This document shows positions 9,978 to 21,603 of a stretch of 64,000 nucleotides of DNA, piece by piece; position 1 is the stretch's first letter, and every line of letters begins with the position of its first letter. Location: positions 5,518,001-5,582,000 of the forward strand of contig JAGPXD010000002.1 of NCBI GenBank assembly GCA_020746995.1, in the 5' to 3' direction. The DNA comes from Plectosphaerella cucumerina. Its lineage: Eukaryota > Ascomycota > Sordariomycetes > Glomerellales > Plectosphaerellaceae. Under the pieces are notes generated by a model. The model had not been told where the DNA came from and did no database searches. It saw only the letters and a program-made list of their open reading frames with translations. The translations under genes were made by a program, and so were the position numbers.

Positions 9978-10283
9978 TCGGACGGCAGGGAGGCGAAGGA
10001 TAGGAAAAGAAGGGTAGACGGGTCTTGGGTTGGTATGGAGAGTGATGTATTCCTCCGTCATCTTACTAGATACCCGCGTCATGTCAGCGAGGGAACAACT
10101 GGTGCGTTATTTGACCCCTCATGATGATGAAGCGCGATTCCTAGTGTCCCCCGTCCCTGACCCCGTCTACCACCGCCCGCTTTGGTATTATTGTACACAG
10201 CTTACGCCCCCTGAAGATCCGGAAAAAAGAGTTGTACATTGATTGTATTGGTGTTTTGCGATCCGACCACGGCCACACCCGGC
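9978..10283. other. Intergenic, convergent 3' regions
   Basis: 306 bp between the stop codons of rrp15 and the ferredoxin gene. No gene or element was recognised. Confidence 0.5.
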
Positions 10284-10974
10284 TTAGTTGAAGTCGCTGG
10301 CCTGCAGGTTCCGGGTCATGGACGGCAGCTTCACAACCAGCCCGTCCAGCTCCTTGGTCATCTTGACCTGGCAGCCCAGACGGCTCGTCTCGGTGAGGCC
10401 GAACGCCAGGTCCAGCATGTCGTTCTCATCGTCCTCGGGCTCGGGCATTTGGTCGTAGAGGGCCTCGTCGGTGACGATGACGTGGCATGTCGAGCATGCG
10501 CAGGATCCGCCGCAGGCACCTGGGGATGAAGTTAGCATGGGGCGTTCTCGTAAGAACAAGCCAAGTTGAGACGTACCCTCCATCTCAAGCTCGTGCTCCT
10601 GCGCAATATCGAGGAGGTTATCGCCCTCGCATACGGTGATCTTGTGCTCATCGCCCTCCTTATCGATGAAAGTCACGTACAGCCTTTCGTTGCGTTAGCT
10701 TGTGACTCTGGGAAAACCCGTGGACCTGTGCAACATACTCCTCGCCGGGCTTGGGGGTCCCCAGGTGGCCGTGCTGGGTCGTTGCCGTGGCCGAGAAATC
10801 CCGCCTCGCTAGCCTTTGTATCGTGGAGGTGCTCGGCCTGGGAGCCGGCCGCCGTGGCAGCATAGCCGCAGATGTGGTCTGGATTGACCTCGCTTGGGTC
10901 TGGAGGGGTCGGGCCTGTCGTGATGCGCCAAGGGCGAGGCGCCGCAGACCGGCGGACAGAGTAGTGGACGGCAT
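10284..10974 (-). CDS. yah1: Mitochondrial [2Fe-2S] ferredoxin (adrenodoxin type, Yah1)
   Basis: Three exons (10974-10739, 10683-10577, 10519-10284) joined by 55- and 57-nt introns give 192 residues. The N-terminal 65 or so residues are Arg/Ser/Ala-rich, as in a mitochondrial presequence. The ferredoxin domain begins at LYVTFIDKEGDEHKI. The cluster ligands are visible as C-x5-C-x2-C in ACGGSCACSTCHV, with the fourth Cys in TSRLGCQVK. The acidic helix MPEPEDDENDMLDLA is the adrenodoxin-reductase docking surface. Yah1 passes electrons from Arh1 to Fe-S cluster assembly (Isu1/Nfs1) and to heme A synthesis in the matrix. The first splice junction sits exactly before the conserved domain and restores E-L-Y-V-T-F. 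It is transcribed away from ugo1. Confidence 0.9.
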
Positions 10975-11586
10975 TGGAGAGGAGGGGGAGGTAGGTAGGT
11001 CGACTAGGCGGGGACGGCTCGAGGGTGAGGTTGACTGTCTGAGAATCGCAGCCTCTTTCGATTGTCGATTTCAGAAGCAGAGGAGTGGCACACCGGGTCA
11101 GCAGCGAGTCGGCCGTGACAAAAGTCGGAGCTCGGGGATAGTGCAACGGGTGGTGCTGATGCGCTTCTCAAATGCCCGTCGGTCGGTCCAGGTCCGGCGC
11201 TCGCTGCTGGGCAGGTGCAGTGTGGAAATTTCTCTAGCGGGAGCTCCGATAAGCCGCTCCGCTCGCTATCGGGAGCATCGGCTTATAAAATTGAAGCTCT
11301 CATTGGACGCGACCGCACCGAGGTTGATCCGGCGCCATTTGCAGTGCATTGACGTGCTGCACGCGCCTGGAGAGTGCCCGCCTGCAGTGGCGTGGTGCAA
11401 CCGCGTCCAAGTTCTCCAGTCATCTTGAGATTTCATCATGCAAATCCGCGGCCCTCCTCCGCAGACAACAACAACAACCCCGTGATCCCGCCAAACACTC
11501 GGCATCGAGCACACTTCAACAGTGGCCTCGACTAGAAACACATCTATCAAACATCCGAACAGCTCCGGCACCTATCGTATGCCAAC
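10975..11586. promoter_or_regulatory. Divergent promoter between yah1 and ugo1
   Basis: A 612-bp spacer. On the plus strand TATAAAA lies at 11284-11290 and a CCAAT box (minus strand, ATTGG at 11302-11306) lies close by. Immediately upstream is a pair of nested inverted repeats (11243-11286). CCAAT is the site of the Hap2/3/5 complex, whose subunits act on respiratory and iron genes, but a single copy proves nothing. Confidence 0.45.
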
Positions 11587-13119
11587 ATGAGCTCCCATCG
11601 AGATGGGGTCAATCCCCTGCGCCCGTACTACCGGCCTCCGGTCATTGGGGAAGCTCCAGAACCGTCCCCTGCCGCCCCGAATCCCTTCTCCCGCAACGCG
11701 CCCGGCGAGCGCTACACGTCCAAGGCGCGCGACATGTTCTCCGACCTCGACTACAGAGACTATGTCTCGGAAGCCTCGCCCTCCACCGTGCAGACGGTCA
11801 AGGACCTGATCGATGAGCTCCTCTGGAAGTATACCTCGGTGCTCATGGCCCAACCCTTCGAGGTGGCCAAGACGGTTCTGCAGATCAGGAGCTACGAAGA
11901 GCTTGCCCCCGTCGGCTCGACGCCGCTGTCGACGCCTACCATCGACAGGAGGAGGTCGGGCTTCAGCGATATACCCGGCCTGCACGAGGAGGAAGAGTCC
12001 GACTCCGAGGGCGACGAGCCCGCCTACTTCACATCCAACATGCCGCATACCCCGACGCCGGCTAAGAGGGCACGGCGCGGCCTGCCGGATGCGTCGTCTG
12101 GCGCCGAGTCCCCGCGGACGGTGGCCAGGACCACGCCATCGGCCTCGCACCTGAACCTCCGCCTGCCCGACTCGATCATGGAGGTTATCGGCCAGCTGTG
12201 GCAGAAGGAGGGCGCGTGGGGCGTCTGGAAGGGTACTAACGTGACCTTCCTGTACACCGTCATCTCCTCGCTACTGGAGAACTGGACGCGGAGCGCACTG
12301 AGTGCGCTTTGCAACGTGCCAGACCTGGGCGTTAAGGACGACATTGACCGGCTGATCGACATTGCGTCACCATACCCGTGGGCGTCCTTGGGAGTAGCGG
12401 CCGCGGCAGCCGTCGCTACGGGCCTCCTGCTCGCACCGCTGGATATGATCCGAACGAGGTGAGTCCAACCACCCTCAGAGAAGGGACGTAGCTGACATGA
12501 TGATAGGCTTCTCGTGACACCGTCTTCCAAGGGATCGAGGCGGACGCTGACGACCCTCCGCTCCCTGCCATCCTACTTCTGTCCGCCGGCACTCGTTCTG
12601 CCGACCATTTTCCACTCCCTCATCCACCCCCTCCTCACGCTGTCGACGCCGCTCGTCCTGCGAACCCGCTTCATGATCGACAGCCAAGCATCACCAACGA
12701 CCTTCTCCGTGGCAAAGTTCCTCACCTCCACGGCCGCCCTATTCGTCAAGCTCCCGCTCGAGACGGTCCTGCGCCGCGGCCAGGTCTCCGTCATGTCCAG
12801 CCCAACCTACCTGAAGGCCCTCAGCCCGAGGGAGCAGAGGCTCGAGACGGTCGTGCCGGTCGGCCGGTACAACGGCGTCACCGGCACCATGATGCACATC
12901 ATGCACGATGAGGGTTCGCGCGCCATCGTCAAGGCGGCGCCACCGCAGCCCGCCGGCAAGAACGCCAAGGGCAAGGGAAAGCCCAAGATCGCCGAGACGG
13001 TCTACCGCAAGGGCCAGGGTGCCGAGGGTCTCTGGCGCGGCTGGAGGGTGAGCTGGTGGGGTCTCGTCGGCCTGTGGGCTGCGGGAGTCATCGGCAGCAG
13101 TGCCGAGGCCGAGTTTTGA
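11587..13119 (+). CDS. ugo1: Mitochondrial outer-membrane fusion protein Ugo1 (carrier-fold)
   Basis: Two exons (11587-12458 and 12507-13119) separated by a 48-nt intron encode 494 residues. Recognisable blocks are the N terminus NPLRPYYRPP and ERYTSKARDMFSDLDY, a degenerate mitochondrial-carrier repeat (PFEVAKTVLQIR, corresponding to P-x-D/E-x-x-K/R), a long disordered acidic/Ser insert (about residues 115-190), a second repeat (LAPLDMIRTR, split by the intron) and a third (LPLETVLRRGQ). Ugo1 links the outer-membrane GTPase Fzo1 to inner-membrane Mgm1 during mitochondrial fusion. The carrier signatures are degenerate, as expected for a family member that does not transport. It shares its promoter region with yah1. 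Confidence 0.8.
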
Positions 13120-13447
13120 GGTCCTCAGGGGCGCACAGTACCCTGCGGCCGAAAGACGTCTACTAATACCAAAACGGGGCGAGAGGAGAGATGTGGCTGT
13201 CGAGAAGCATGCGTATGGGCGTTTGGTGAACAATCTCCGCTTCGAGCACGGGGGGTAAAGCTGCCCCTTTTCTTTTCCTTCATGCCAGGAGCACATCATC
13301 ACGAGACCACGGTTGATATCCCCACCTGATTCGGCGCGAATCCGAGTAATACTGTACACTACCTGTCTGATTGATATACCAATGCTTCAATGAGCCATTT
13401 TCACCTGAAAGCGAAACGTTTAGACATTAACCCGCCTCGAGGCTCCC
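13120..13447. other. Intergenic, convergent 3' regions
   Basis: 328 bp between the ends of ugo1 and the MYND gene. No gene or element was recognised. Confidence 0.5.
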
Positions 13448-14197
13448 TCAACGCCATCGCAGTCGCATCACTGGCCCCTCCTGTCCGCTCCTTTCCTTCA
13501 ACTCGAGCATCTGGCGCATGTCGAATCCGTTCTGGCCGACCGGTCCATCGCCGCAGATAGTCTCTGCAAGCCTGCGCAGCTGTAGGTGGAACTGGGGATC
13601 GCCATAGTGCCTCACGATGTCGGACTTGGTGACTGGCTTCGCCAAGTCGCTGAAGGCATCGCCGCCGAGGCCGTAGGCACCGCACGCCTGTCGTTTCTGT
13701 GGCCCCCACCACGACGGCAGCAGGCCGCGTACGTACTCCGCGTCGTCGAGGAAGCGCTCCAGGCCCTCAAGGCCATCCTCGACCAAGCCGCTGTAGATGC
13801 TATCCTCGTCGGCCTCGCCCGTCGCGGCGAACTCGTCTTCGACGCGCAGACGGTAGGCGTCGATGAGGAGCTTGTAAACGTCCTTCTCGGGCCGGTCGTG
13901 AAGGTAGGTACCCTTCCGGAGGCGGGCGAAGGGCTGGGTGATGGGAGCTTCGCAGCCCTTTGGTGGCGAGGGGATGTCGTCTCTGTCGTGCTGCGCGGCA
14001 GCCTGGCTGTCGCAGATCTTCTTGTGTTGCTTCCAGTTGGTCTTTTGGCACTCGCGGGAGCAGTACTGCGTTGTCTGGCACTTGGAGCAGCGCTTAAGGG
14101 TAGCCTCTGGAGGCGCCTTTCTGCAGCTTGCGCAGGAGTCGGTCATGGTGTCGTCGGCCAAGAAGGACTTCACGAGATTTTGTGCTAAGGATTCCAC
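13448..14197 (-). CDS. MYND-type zinc-finger protein of unknown role
   Basis: A single-exon 249-residue protein, or 233 residues if the ATG at 14149 (M17, just before the finger) is used. The MYND finger spans about residues 22-62 with the zinc ligands in order: CASC, CSKC, YCSREC, H-KKIC. MYND fingers bind proline-containing peptides and mediate protein contacts. The rest of the protein has helix-like, mixed-charge sequence with no SET or other catalytic domain, so it is not an SmyD-type methyltransferase. Conserved-looking tryptophans occur in LPSWWGPQKRQ. A fungal MYND-only protein is the most that can be said. It converges on ugo1. Confidence 0.78.
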   Translation of the reverse strand: MESLAQNLVKSFLADDTMTDSCASCRKAPPEATLKRCSKCQTTQYCSRECQKTNWKQHKKICDSQAAAQHDRDDIPSPPKGCEAPITQPFARLRKGTYLHDRPEKDVYKLLIDAYRLRVEDEFAATGEADEDSIYSGLVEDGLEGLERFLDDAEYVRGLLPSWWGPQKRQACGAYGLGGDAFSDLAKPVTKSDIVRHYGDPQFHLQLRRLAETICGDGPVGQNGFDMRQMLELKERSGQEGPVMRLRWR

Positions 14198-15505
14198 GAT
14201 GAAATTGTTCAGTTAAAAGGTAGGTTTTGGCATGTGAGGGGGCGCGTTGGAGATGAAACCAGACACGGAGCAGCAGAGCCCCTACATTTGTGTCATCACC
14301 CCCTGAAGCTATCGATGATGGCACTGTCGCTATGAACATCTGCGCTTAGAGAGTTTGAGCTAGTGCACCAATCTTCGCCCAAAAGCTTCAGATGGTTGTC
14401 AAAGCGCAACATCACGGCTGCTACAGCGACCCGGACCAAACTCCCCGGGCTCCCAGACAAAGTTCAGATAAAAGCTTAGCCGAGCTCCGTTTCTGTCGGC
14501 AAACACATCGACGACATCTCCGCGCCACCGGAGAGGAAACATTCGGATCAGGCCGGCATATAGCACACAATTCCGACCACCCTTCCGGATATAAATAACC
14601 AAGTCACAGAAGCCGAAGAGCCATCGCGGCATATGAATCCCCAGGCCAATGGGAACCTCCTCCTCCGGCTTACCACTCCTTACGTCGTGACACCAACGAG
14701 GGGTGGCTTCGGCACGGCGTCCGCCGAGTTGCCTCTTTCAACCACTGTACCAAGACTTGAGATATGAACTCCATGTCCACCCCCAGGCTTCGCCACTGTT
14801 ATTGCTGGGGATATGGGCCTGCCCAGACAGGCCGAGAGCCCAGACCAAAGTTCCGCGGAACGCAGTGAATTTACCTTTTGCCTATTCTACCCGGCGGTGA
14901 TCGGACTGTGAGTCCCGAAATGCGAGCTCTTACCCCAGATTCAGTTATTAGCCGGGGTTCACGTGGAGGCTTCGGTTGCCCGACGTCTACCTTGAGCACC
15001 ACCATCCCGAAAGCTCGATAGTGCCATGCCCTCTGAACCACGCCTATAGACAGAGACACTCATCTGGGCCAATGTATCGGCAATATCGAGTCGGTCTTGG
15101 TTGGCGCGAGAACAGGTTCGCGGCCTCCTGGCGTGGGCCTCGAACCCAATAGGGGGTCACGAGTCCGGGTCTACAACCATTCTTCGTCTTACAGCTGCGT
15201 CTGGGTTTCTCAATCGGGACATCTCTTCATTTATTTTGGCTTCGGTTCGCTGTTGATTCGTATTACCGATGCGAAGTGACCAAGCAATGTCACATCAAGC
15301 CTCCGGATACGCGGTACTGGGGGTAGCATGAGGGAGGAGTGCCCAATCTTGACACCATTGAAGACTATAAAGGATGCAAATCCATCCTCGTTTCGTCCGG
15401 TGATTGACAAGATCGTCAAGCTTCCGCTGTCAAGCCCCTAGCACGCTGTCGATCAGACTGCAGGCCTGTCTCGACCTGTCATCCACCCAACTGCCTTAGG
15501 ATATC
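14198..15505. promoter_or_regulatory. Divergent spacer: promoters of the MYND gene and the AA9 gene
   Basis: 1.3 kb with no open frame showing coding bias. The right-hand part should hold the promoter of the AA9 gene, with a TATAAA at 15366-15371. No carbon-catabolite or cellulase-regulator sites were scored. Confidence 0.4.
15366..15371 (+). promoter_or_regulatory. TATA box of the AA9 monooxygenase gene
   Basis: TATAAA lies 135-140 bases upstream of the ATG at 15506. This is a usual distance for strongly induced fungal cellulolytic genes. Confidence 0.55.
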
Positions 15506-16599
15506 ATGGCCCCTTCCAAACTGGCCGGCCTCCTTGCGGCCCTTGCCTCTGTGGGACAGGTGGCTGCCCACGGCTATGTGTCCAGCATCATCATCGGCGG
15601 CGTTGCTTATCCAAACTACAACCCCTCTGTTGACTGGTATCAGGCCGAGGCTCAACGTCCCATCCGGTATGAAGCCCCTTTCTAATCCTGACGAAGATCA
15701 CTAGCCAGGACATCCACTGACATATCTCAAGTGCCGGCTGGACCGCCGAGCAAACCGATCTCGGTTTCGTCGAGCCAAACCGCTATGGCCACCCCGACAT
15801 CATCTGCCATCGCCAGGCCGTTCCCGGAAAAGGCCACATCCGAGTTGCCGCCGGCTCCGTCATCACCCTGCAGTGGACCGACTGGCCCGAGTCTCACAAA
15901 GGTCCCGTCTTCGACCACCTCGCCGCCTGTGACGGCCCCTGCGAGAACGTCAACAAGAACAACCTCCGCTTCTTCAAGATCGCCGGTGCCGGCCTCGTCA
16001 CCGAGCCCAACACCTTTGCCGGAGATGTCTTGATGGCGAACAACGACCAGTGGTCCATCCGTATTCCTGACAACATCGCTCCCGGAAACTATGTTCTCCG
16101 CCACGAGATTCTTGCCCTTCATGGAGCCAGCAGCCCCAACGGCGCCCAGTCCTACCCTCAGTGCATCAACCTCGAGATCACCGGCTCTGGTACCTCCCGT
16201 CCTGCCGGCACTGCAGGCACCTCTCTGCTGTCTGCCACCGAGGCAGGTGTACTCTACAATGTTTGGCAGCCCGCCTCATCCTACCCCGTCCCCGGCGGCC
16301 CCATCGTCCAGGGAGGCACCAGCATGATCCCTCAGTCCGTGGTCCGCCCGACGGCCACAGGAACTGTGACCCCTCTCGGCGGCGGCGGCACCCCCCCCAG
16401 TCCTACCACGCCGGGCCCCTCGCCCCCTCCCCCTCCTCCAACCACCATCCGGACCTCGACCACCCAGGCCCCCTCCACCGGTGGTGCCGCGCACTGGGGC
16501 CAGTGTGGCGGTCAGAACTGGACTGGTCCTACAACCTGTGTGTCTGGAGCTACATGCACCGTGCTGAACCCTCACTACTCTCAGTGCATCCCAAGGTAA
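15506..16599 (+). CDS. AA9 lytic polysaccharide monooxygenase with C-terminal CBM1
   Basis: Two exons (15506-15666, 15732-16599) with a 65-nt intron carrying a CACTGAC branch site; 342 residues. The signal peptide ends at VAA, leaving the mature N terminus HGYV, whose His1 is one half of the copper histidine brace. The second copper His is in PDIICHRQAVPG, and the axial Tyr and its Gln partner are in GAQSYPQC. The typical HKGPVFDHL segment is also present. A Ser/Thr/Pro-rich linker (about residues 245-305) leads to a family 1 cellulose-binding module: HWGQCGGQNWTGP, then C-x5-C and a final Y-SQC. The enzyme oxidatively cleaves cellulose or other beta-1,4 glucans outside the cell. All key residues are intact. 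Regioselectivity cannot be read from sequence by eye. Confidence 0.93.
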
Positions 16600-16844
16600 A
16601 GGGTTGAGGCCAAGCGGCACAGGCTACATGTTTCTTTGAAAGGTTATGTTATCAGCCGACTGTCAATATCTCGTTACTATCGAAGGATCCTGTCGGACTG
16701 ATGCTCTGATAAGTAGCCTGAAAATAATCTCTTGGAGATGGTTCACGCATACCCTACAATTTCCAGCTCATTCACCTAAATCTGCTTTTCAGAATTTGGT
16801 AGTGATCTTTGCGTCTATGTACTTGTGATCCTGCAACCGGCACC

Positions 16845-18689
16845 TTAGAGCCCTGGCCCTTCTGATGAGTGGACGCTGATAGATCCCCCTCCTGACGATT
16901 CGATGCTGCTGATGATGGCGAGCAGTGCAAGAATGACTATTCCCGTTAGTGTAAATCCCTAATCGTATCTTCGAACACCAGGGAAGACCTCACTTGAGCT
17001 GGACGTCAGAATAAAACTCGCCACCGTGAAGGCAGATTGCACATCGCCACCAGCAGCCGTCCAGGCGATGCCCACAATGCAAGAGCTCAGCCAGGGAATC
17101 GTACCCGCAATCCCGATGCGAGTGCTATTCCACCCCTCCACAAACTCGATAGCATGTCTCCTATCCTGGCGACGGAGGCGGAAGACCCATTTGATCCAGT
17201 CATTGTCGCTCGAGAGTTTATCTGGGTTGTAATACGCGTACATCATCTCCTGCAGGACAAAGTCGTCAAGAGGCACAACGACGGGTCGGGTCGTTGGTGT
17301 GTACTCGAAAGGTCAGCTTGCATATCGAACTTGTGAGGGGAAGAAGCCTACAGAAAGTACGCGGAAAGCCCGCAGGGACTTCAGGGAGAACCAGCGCCGG
17401 AAGAAATCGCACATCTCCTGCTCGAAGAGGCGGCGTGCCTCCTCGAAGAACTCAACGTCCGTCTGGATGAGATGTCCGTTGGCGGAGACCATCTTCTCGT
17501 AGCTCTCATCGTCGGGAAACCTGGAGCGCAGGATGCACTGTATCTGTTTCCGCGAGCAGCCTCGAGCGCCAGACCGGTAGCAGACGAGGTTGATCGAGCA
17601 GGTCGGCCGATCGATGTCGTAGTGGGTGGCTCGTTCCGTGCGTGGCTGCTCTTGGGCAGCCGGTGTCGTGGGAACCACTTCATCCAAAGCCCATGTCTTG
17701 TCTTCAGATGGAGGTTCTGGGTCAAACCTGGGCCTTGGAGAACTTAATGGATCGTTGGCGACTGGAGGCAGAAGGCTGTTGCTGCTGATTCTTCCTGGCC
17801 CAAGGGCCGGAGGTACCTGGAGGGTTTGAACGCCGTTCAGGGGCTTCGGCGTACGTCTCACCGGAGTTGAAAGAGGATCGAGATCTGGATTGAGCGGGGG
17901 AACAAGTTGTTGCACAGGGGGTGCGATCTCAGCTTGATACCTTACGTCTTCTCGGGCCTCAAGTTCAAAGACTTCACTGGATTCACCATGCTCATCTTCA
18001 ACAGTTGGAGGCGTTGGAAGTGGCGGCAAGGGGTGCGATTTCTTTGAAGACAAGGGACTCGGTGATGCAGATTTAGGGGTAACCGGCCTTGACGAGGATG
18101 GTCTGGATGAGACGGGATTCGGCGAGGTGGGCTTAGAGGAGACTGGTATCGAAGAGATAGGTTTCCGAGCCGCAGGGCTTATGACTCCCTTCTTCGCTAG
18201 AAGCTTGCGTCCGTCAGGTGAGGTTGGGTTGACGACGCCCAGGCTACTCGCATCAGGAGTGGGGTCGGGATATGGCGAGTAAGTCGCTGACGGCTTTGGT
18301 GAAGGGAGGAAGGCCTTGTAGTTTGCGTTCGGGACCTTCGCTGAGGTTGTTGCAGGCGTCGCTGGCGTGATCTTTGCCTCACCCGTGTCCTGTACCGGGA
18401 GAGGCTGCTGCGTTTGGGTAGCCACGGGCACTGGAGTAGGCTCGTACCCATATCCTGGAACCCAGCCGGCTGCAGTCGCTGGGTCAAGGGCCGGGTCGTC
18501 GTCGTTTTCATCGTGCGACGGTGATGCATAAAACTGGTACGCGGACAGCCGAGGCGGCGCAAGAGAAGACGAGGGTTCGGCGGTTCCCCACGAGGTTGTT
18601 GTCGTACCTGTCGTTGGATCAGTCCGCTTATCCGGCTGGCTCGAGGGTGTCTTCCCCCAGCGGAGGATATTCTGGAGTCCGTTGCCCAT
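16845..18689 (-). CDS. Unrecognised membrane protein with disordered N-terminal half and two C-terminal transmembrane helices
   Basis: Three exons (18689-17352, 17303-16994, 16936-16845) give 579 residues. The last intron has an ACTAAC branch site and TAG acceptor. Reading through it instead would truncate the protein in the second membrane helix. Residues 1-320 or so are Pro/Ser/Thr-rich and disordered. The ordered part starts near THYDIDRPTC and continues through CYRSGARGC, FEEARRLFEQEMCDFFRRWFSLKS, and an acidic/aromatic block LQEMMYAYYNPDK. Two hydrophobic helices follow (about 505-528 and 536-560). The ordered part looks like a conserved fungal domain, but I do not recognise the family and assign no function. 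The N-terminal MGNG could be N-myristoylated, which is inference only. Confidence 0.7.
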
Positions 18690-19662
18690 GGTGTTTCACG
18701 ATGAAGCTCTGTGCCCAGGCTGGGTTGAGTGATGATTTCCGACCACGAGAGCACAGGCTCGCGAGTGCCAAATGCCTCGACAGGAGCAGACGCAGAGTGT
18801 CGTATGAGGCGGATTTCTCCCCATTTTGTACTTCGGACTTATGCACCTTGAGGTGCGGCTGAGGCCTTCGACAGGGACAGTTGCACTGATGTCGTCGCAC
18901 TGAACCAATCGTCCAAAGCAACCGGCAAACGCTAGCTGACCACATGGCCAGGGTCAGCACGGGAGGCACACCGCCCGGTTGATTTAGCTCTTGGTTTGAC
19001 GACGTAGCCGCCAAAGCAGATGGCGCTGGTGATTCACATCCTAGGTCTAGCCTTCAGCACCAGGTCGAGTACTGAGAAGGCTAGTTCCATCACGGCGCCT
19101 CGCAGTCCCATGGTGACAACCCAAGCCGCTTAGATCACGACTGACCGTTTCAGACGGGATTTTTGTCCATGAATACGAACCAGCGCAGAGCCCGAACACT
19201 TGTTCGACCCTGCCAAGGATGTAAGTCTCAAGTCTGATCGACGATGGAATTCCACACTTGCGGGATAGATTCCTGGGCAAGCCCTCGGGGCCCCACAAAG
19301 AAAGAAAGAGAAAGAAAGAGAAAGAGAGGAGAAAATAATAGAGAAAAGAAGCAAAAGAGAAACAAAAAGAGGAGAGAAAGAGAAAGAAAGAAAGAGAGGG
19401 TCGCGGGCAGAGAACCCTCAAATAGCGGACGGGACCGGGTCGAGGGACCAGGGAGGCCGGGTCGACAATCCAGGGGGCGAGGGGCACTCGAGGGACACGC
19501 AGGAGAATGCAGACCCATTATCCCTGGTGGCAGGGGACAGTGTGACCCGGCGGTATTAATCCAGCAAACTTTTTTTCATCATTCAATTGAAATTCATCGA
19601 CATGCTCTGCCCTCGACGGGGCACTTCCCAAAGATGGAATGTTACAAGCGAGCCAACCTCCC
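18690..19662. other. Intergenic, promoter of the 579-residue membrane protein gene and 3' region of GluRS
   Basis: 973 bp. It contains an interrupted GA-rich purine tract (about 19295-19398). No supportable gene is present. Pyrimidine-rich minus-strand frames over the tract encode Ser/Phe/Leu-rich low complexity and are not real. Confidence 0.5.
19295..19398. repeat. GAAA/GA-rich low-complexity purine tract
   Basis: About 100 bp of nearly pure purine on the plus strand, built from aaag and ag units with a few interruptions (taata, gc, aac). Simple-sequence tract of no assigned function. Confidence 0.85.
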
Positions 19663-21603
19663 CTATTTCTTGCCCGTGGGGATGGCAAACAGAACGACCT
19701 TGCCGGCCTCGGCAAAGTCCTTGTCCACGCGGTAGTAGCCGCGGCGCTCGAGCTGGATGATGTCGTCCTTCTTGAGCAGCTTGACGCCCTCGTCGCAGAC
19801 GGCATCCTCGGACCAGGCCGTGTTGGGGTTGAGGAAGTCCTCGAGCTTGTCATCCTCCTCAAGCTTGTCCTTGGTGAGCAGGTAGTCAAAGTCCCACAGC
19901 TCGGCGGGGATGAGCTCGGTGCCCTGGGCCGCGAGCCAAGTGACCTTCTTCTCGGTGGTCTTGACGTCGCCCTTGAGATTGAGCTCTGCCGTGATCTCAG
20001 TGATGGTGTCGGTGCCCTTGATCTCGCGAATGAAGGCGTTGCCCCAGGTCATGACGGTGATCTCCTCGTCCTTCTTGTACGACTTGGCGTCGGCCTGGTC
20101 CATGTAGATCTCCTTGGAAAAGACAACGTTCTTGAGACCGACCTCGGCGTTCTTGGGGTGCCTTTGGCGCTGCTCGACCTTGGGCTCGGTGGGCGCATCG
20201 GCGCCGATCAGGGTGACCTTGACGAGGTCCTTCTTGGTCAGGGCCGTGTGACGCGGGGCGATAGGGTCGATGACCTTCTTGTTCATCGCCCACAGGGTGT
20301 TCCAGTCCATGTTGACCACGTTCCGGCTGGGTCCCTGCTTGATGATGAACTCGCGCAGAGCAGCAACGGTCAGACCGCGGCGCCTGACACCGCGGATAGT
20401 CGGGAAGCGGGGATCGTCCCAGCCCGAGACCTTGCCGGCGTTGACAAGCGACGCCAGCTTGCGCTTGGACAGGAACGTGCGGACAAAGTTGATGCGGGAG
20501 AAGTCCCACATGTACACCTGGCGGATCTTGAGGGTATCGATGAACCATTGGTACAGGGGGTTGCGGTCAGTGTACTCGGTGGAGCGCAGAGCGTGTGTGA
20601 CACCCTCGAGGGAGTCGATCAGCGGGCAGGCCAGGTCGTAGGTGGGGTAGGCCTTCCAGGTGTCGCCAGTGCGGTGGTGCTTGGCCTCAATGTTGCAGCG
20701 GTAGATGACGGGGTCGCGCAGGGCCTTGTTGGGGTTGTCCACAGACACCTTGGCGCGGATGCAGTTCTTCAGACCCTCGGGCGATCCGATGGCCATCTCT
20801 CCGAAGATGCGCAGGTTCTCCTCGATGGTCCTGTTACGGCACTTGGACTCGATACCGTGGAAGCGCTGGTCCTTCATCGTCTCGTGCTCAGTGTCGTCCG
20901 AGTAGGCGTGGCCCTCGGTGATGAGACGCTTGCACATGTCATGGAGGTACTGGAAGTGATCGGAAGTGTAGGTCAAAGTGTCGGGAGTGATGCCCATCAG
21001 GCGCAGATCCTCAACAATGGAGTCCTGGAACTCCTCGCTCTCCTTGGACGGGTTGGTGTCATCGAGGCGGAGACGGAGCTGGCCCTTGTATGCCTCGTGG
21101 GCGAAGTAGTCGCTGAGGAGCGCGGCCTTGGCGTGACCAATGTGAAGGTATCCCGAGGGCTCGGGGAGGAATCGCGTGACCACGCCCTGGTCGGCGTTCT
21201 GGAGGGCAAGGTCGAAGTTGCCACCCTTCTTGCTACCGGCGGCAATCTTGGCCTTGCGGGCAGCATCGGCAGCCCTGGTCTCGGCCTGAATCTCGGGGTG
21301 GACCTCCTCGACGTAGTTGAACCTGCAGAAGTCGTTTGGTTAGCCAAAACAAAGACTAACATGAGAGGGGTGTGGCACAAACCAGCGGGTCAGGTTGGCC
21401 AGGGTGCCCTTCTTGATGAAGCCAACAGCAGCCTTGTTGGTCTTGAGGGTCTGCCAAACCTTGGACTCGGTCTCGCCCAGCTTGTAGCCCTCGATGTAGG
21501 TCCTGAGGGTCAGGTGCTTGTCGAGGTCCCGGAGGGTCGTCTCGATGGACTTGAAGTCCGCCGCCAGCGCGGTAGGAAGAGTCTGGAGCTCCTCGGGCGT
21601 CAT
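19663..21603 (-). CDS. gus1: Cytosolic glutamyl-tRNA synthetase
   Basis: Two exons (21603-21383 and 21322-19663) around a 60-nt intron whose junction restores R-W-F-N-Y-V; 626 residues. The N-terminal 110 or so residues form the short GST-like appendage that docks on Arc1-type partners. The class I catalytic core begins RFLPEPSGYLHIGHAKAAL, where Ser in EPSGY and HIGH indicate GluRS rather than GlnRS (EPNGY). The KMSKS equivalent is FLSKRKL (about residue 355), followed by the GWDDPRFPTIRGVRRRG block. The C-terminal beta-barrel anticodon-binding domain runs to the end. It charges tRNA-Glu for cytosolic translation. A 740-codon antisense frame covering this gene is a codon-bias artefact. Confidence 0.93.
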
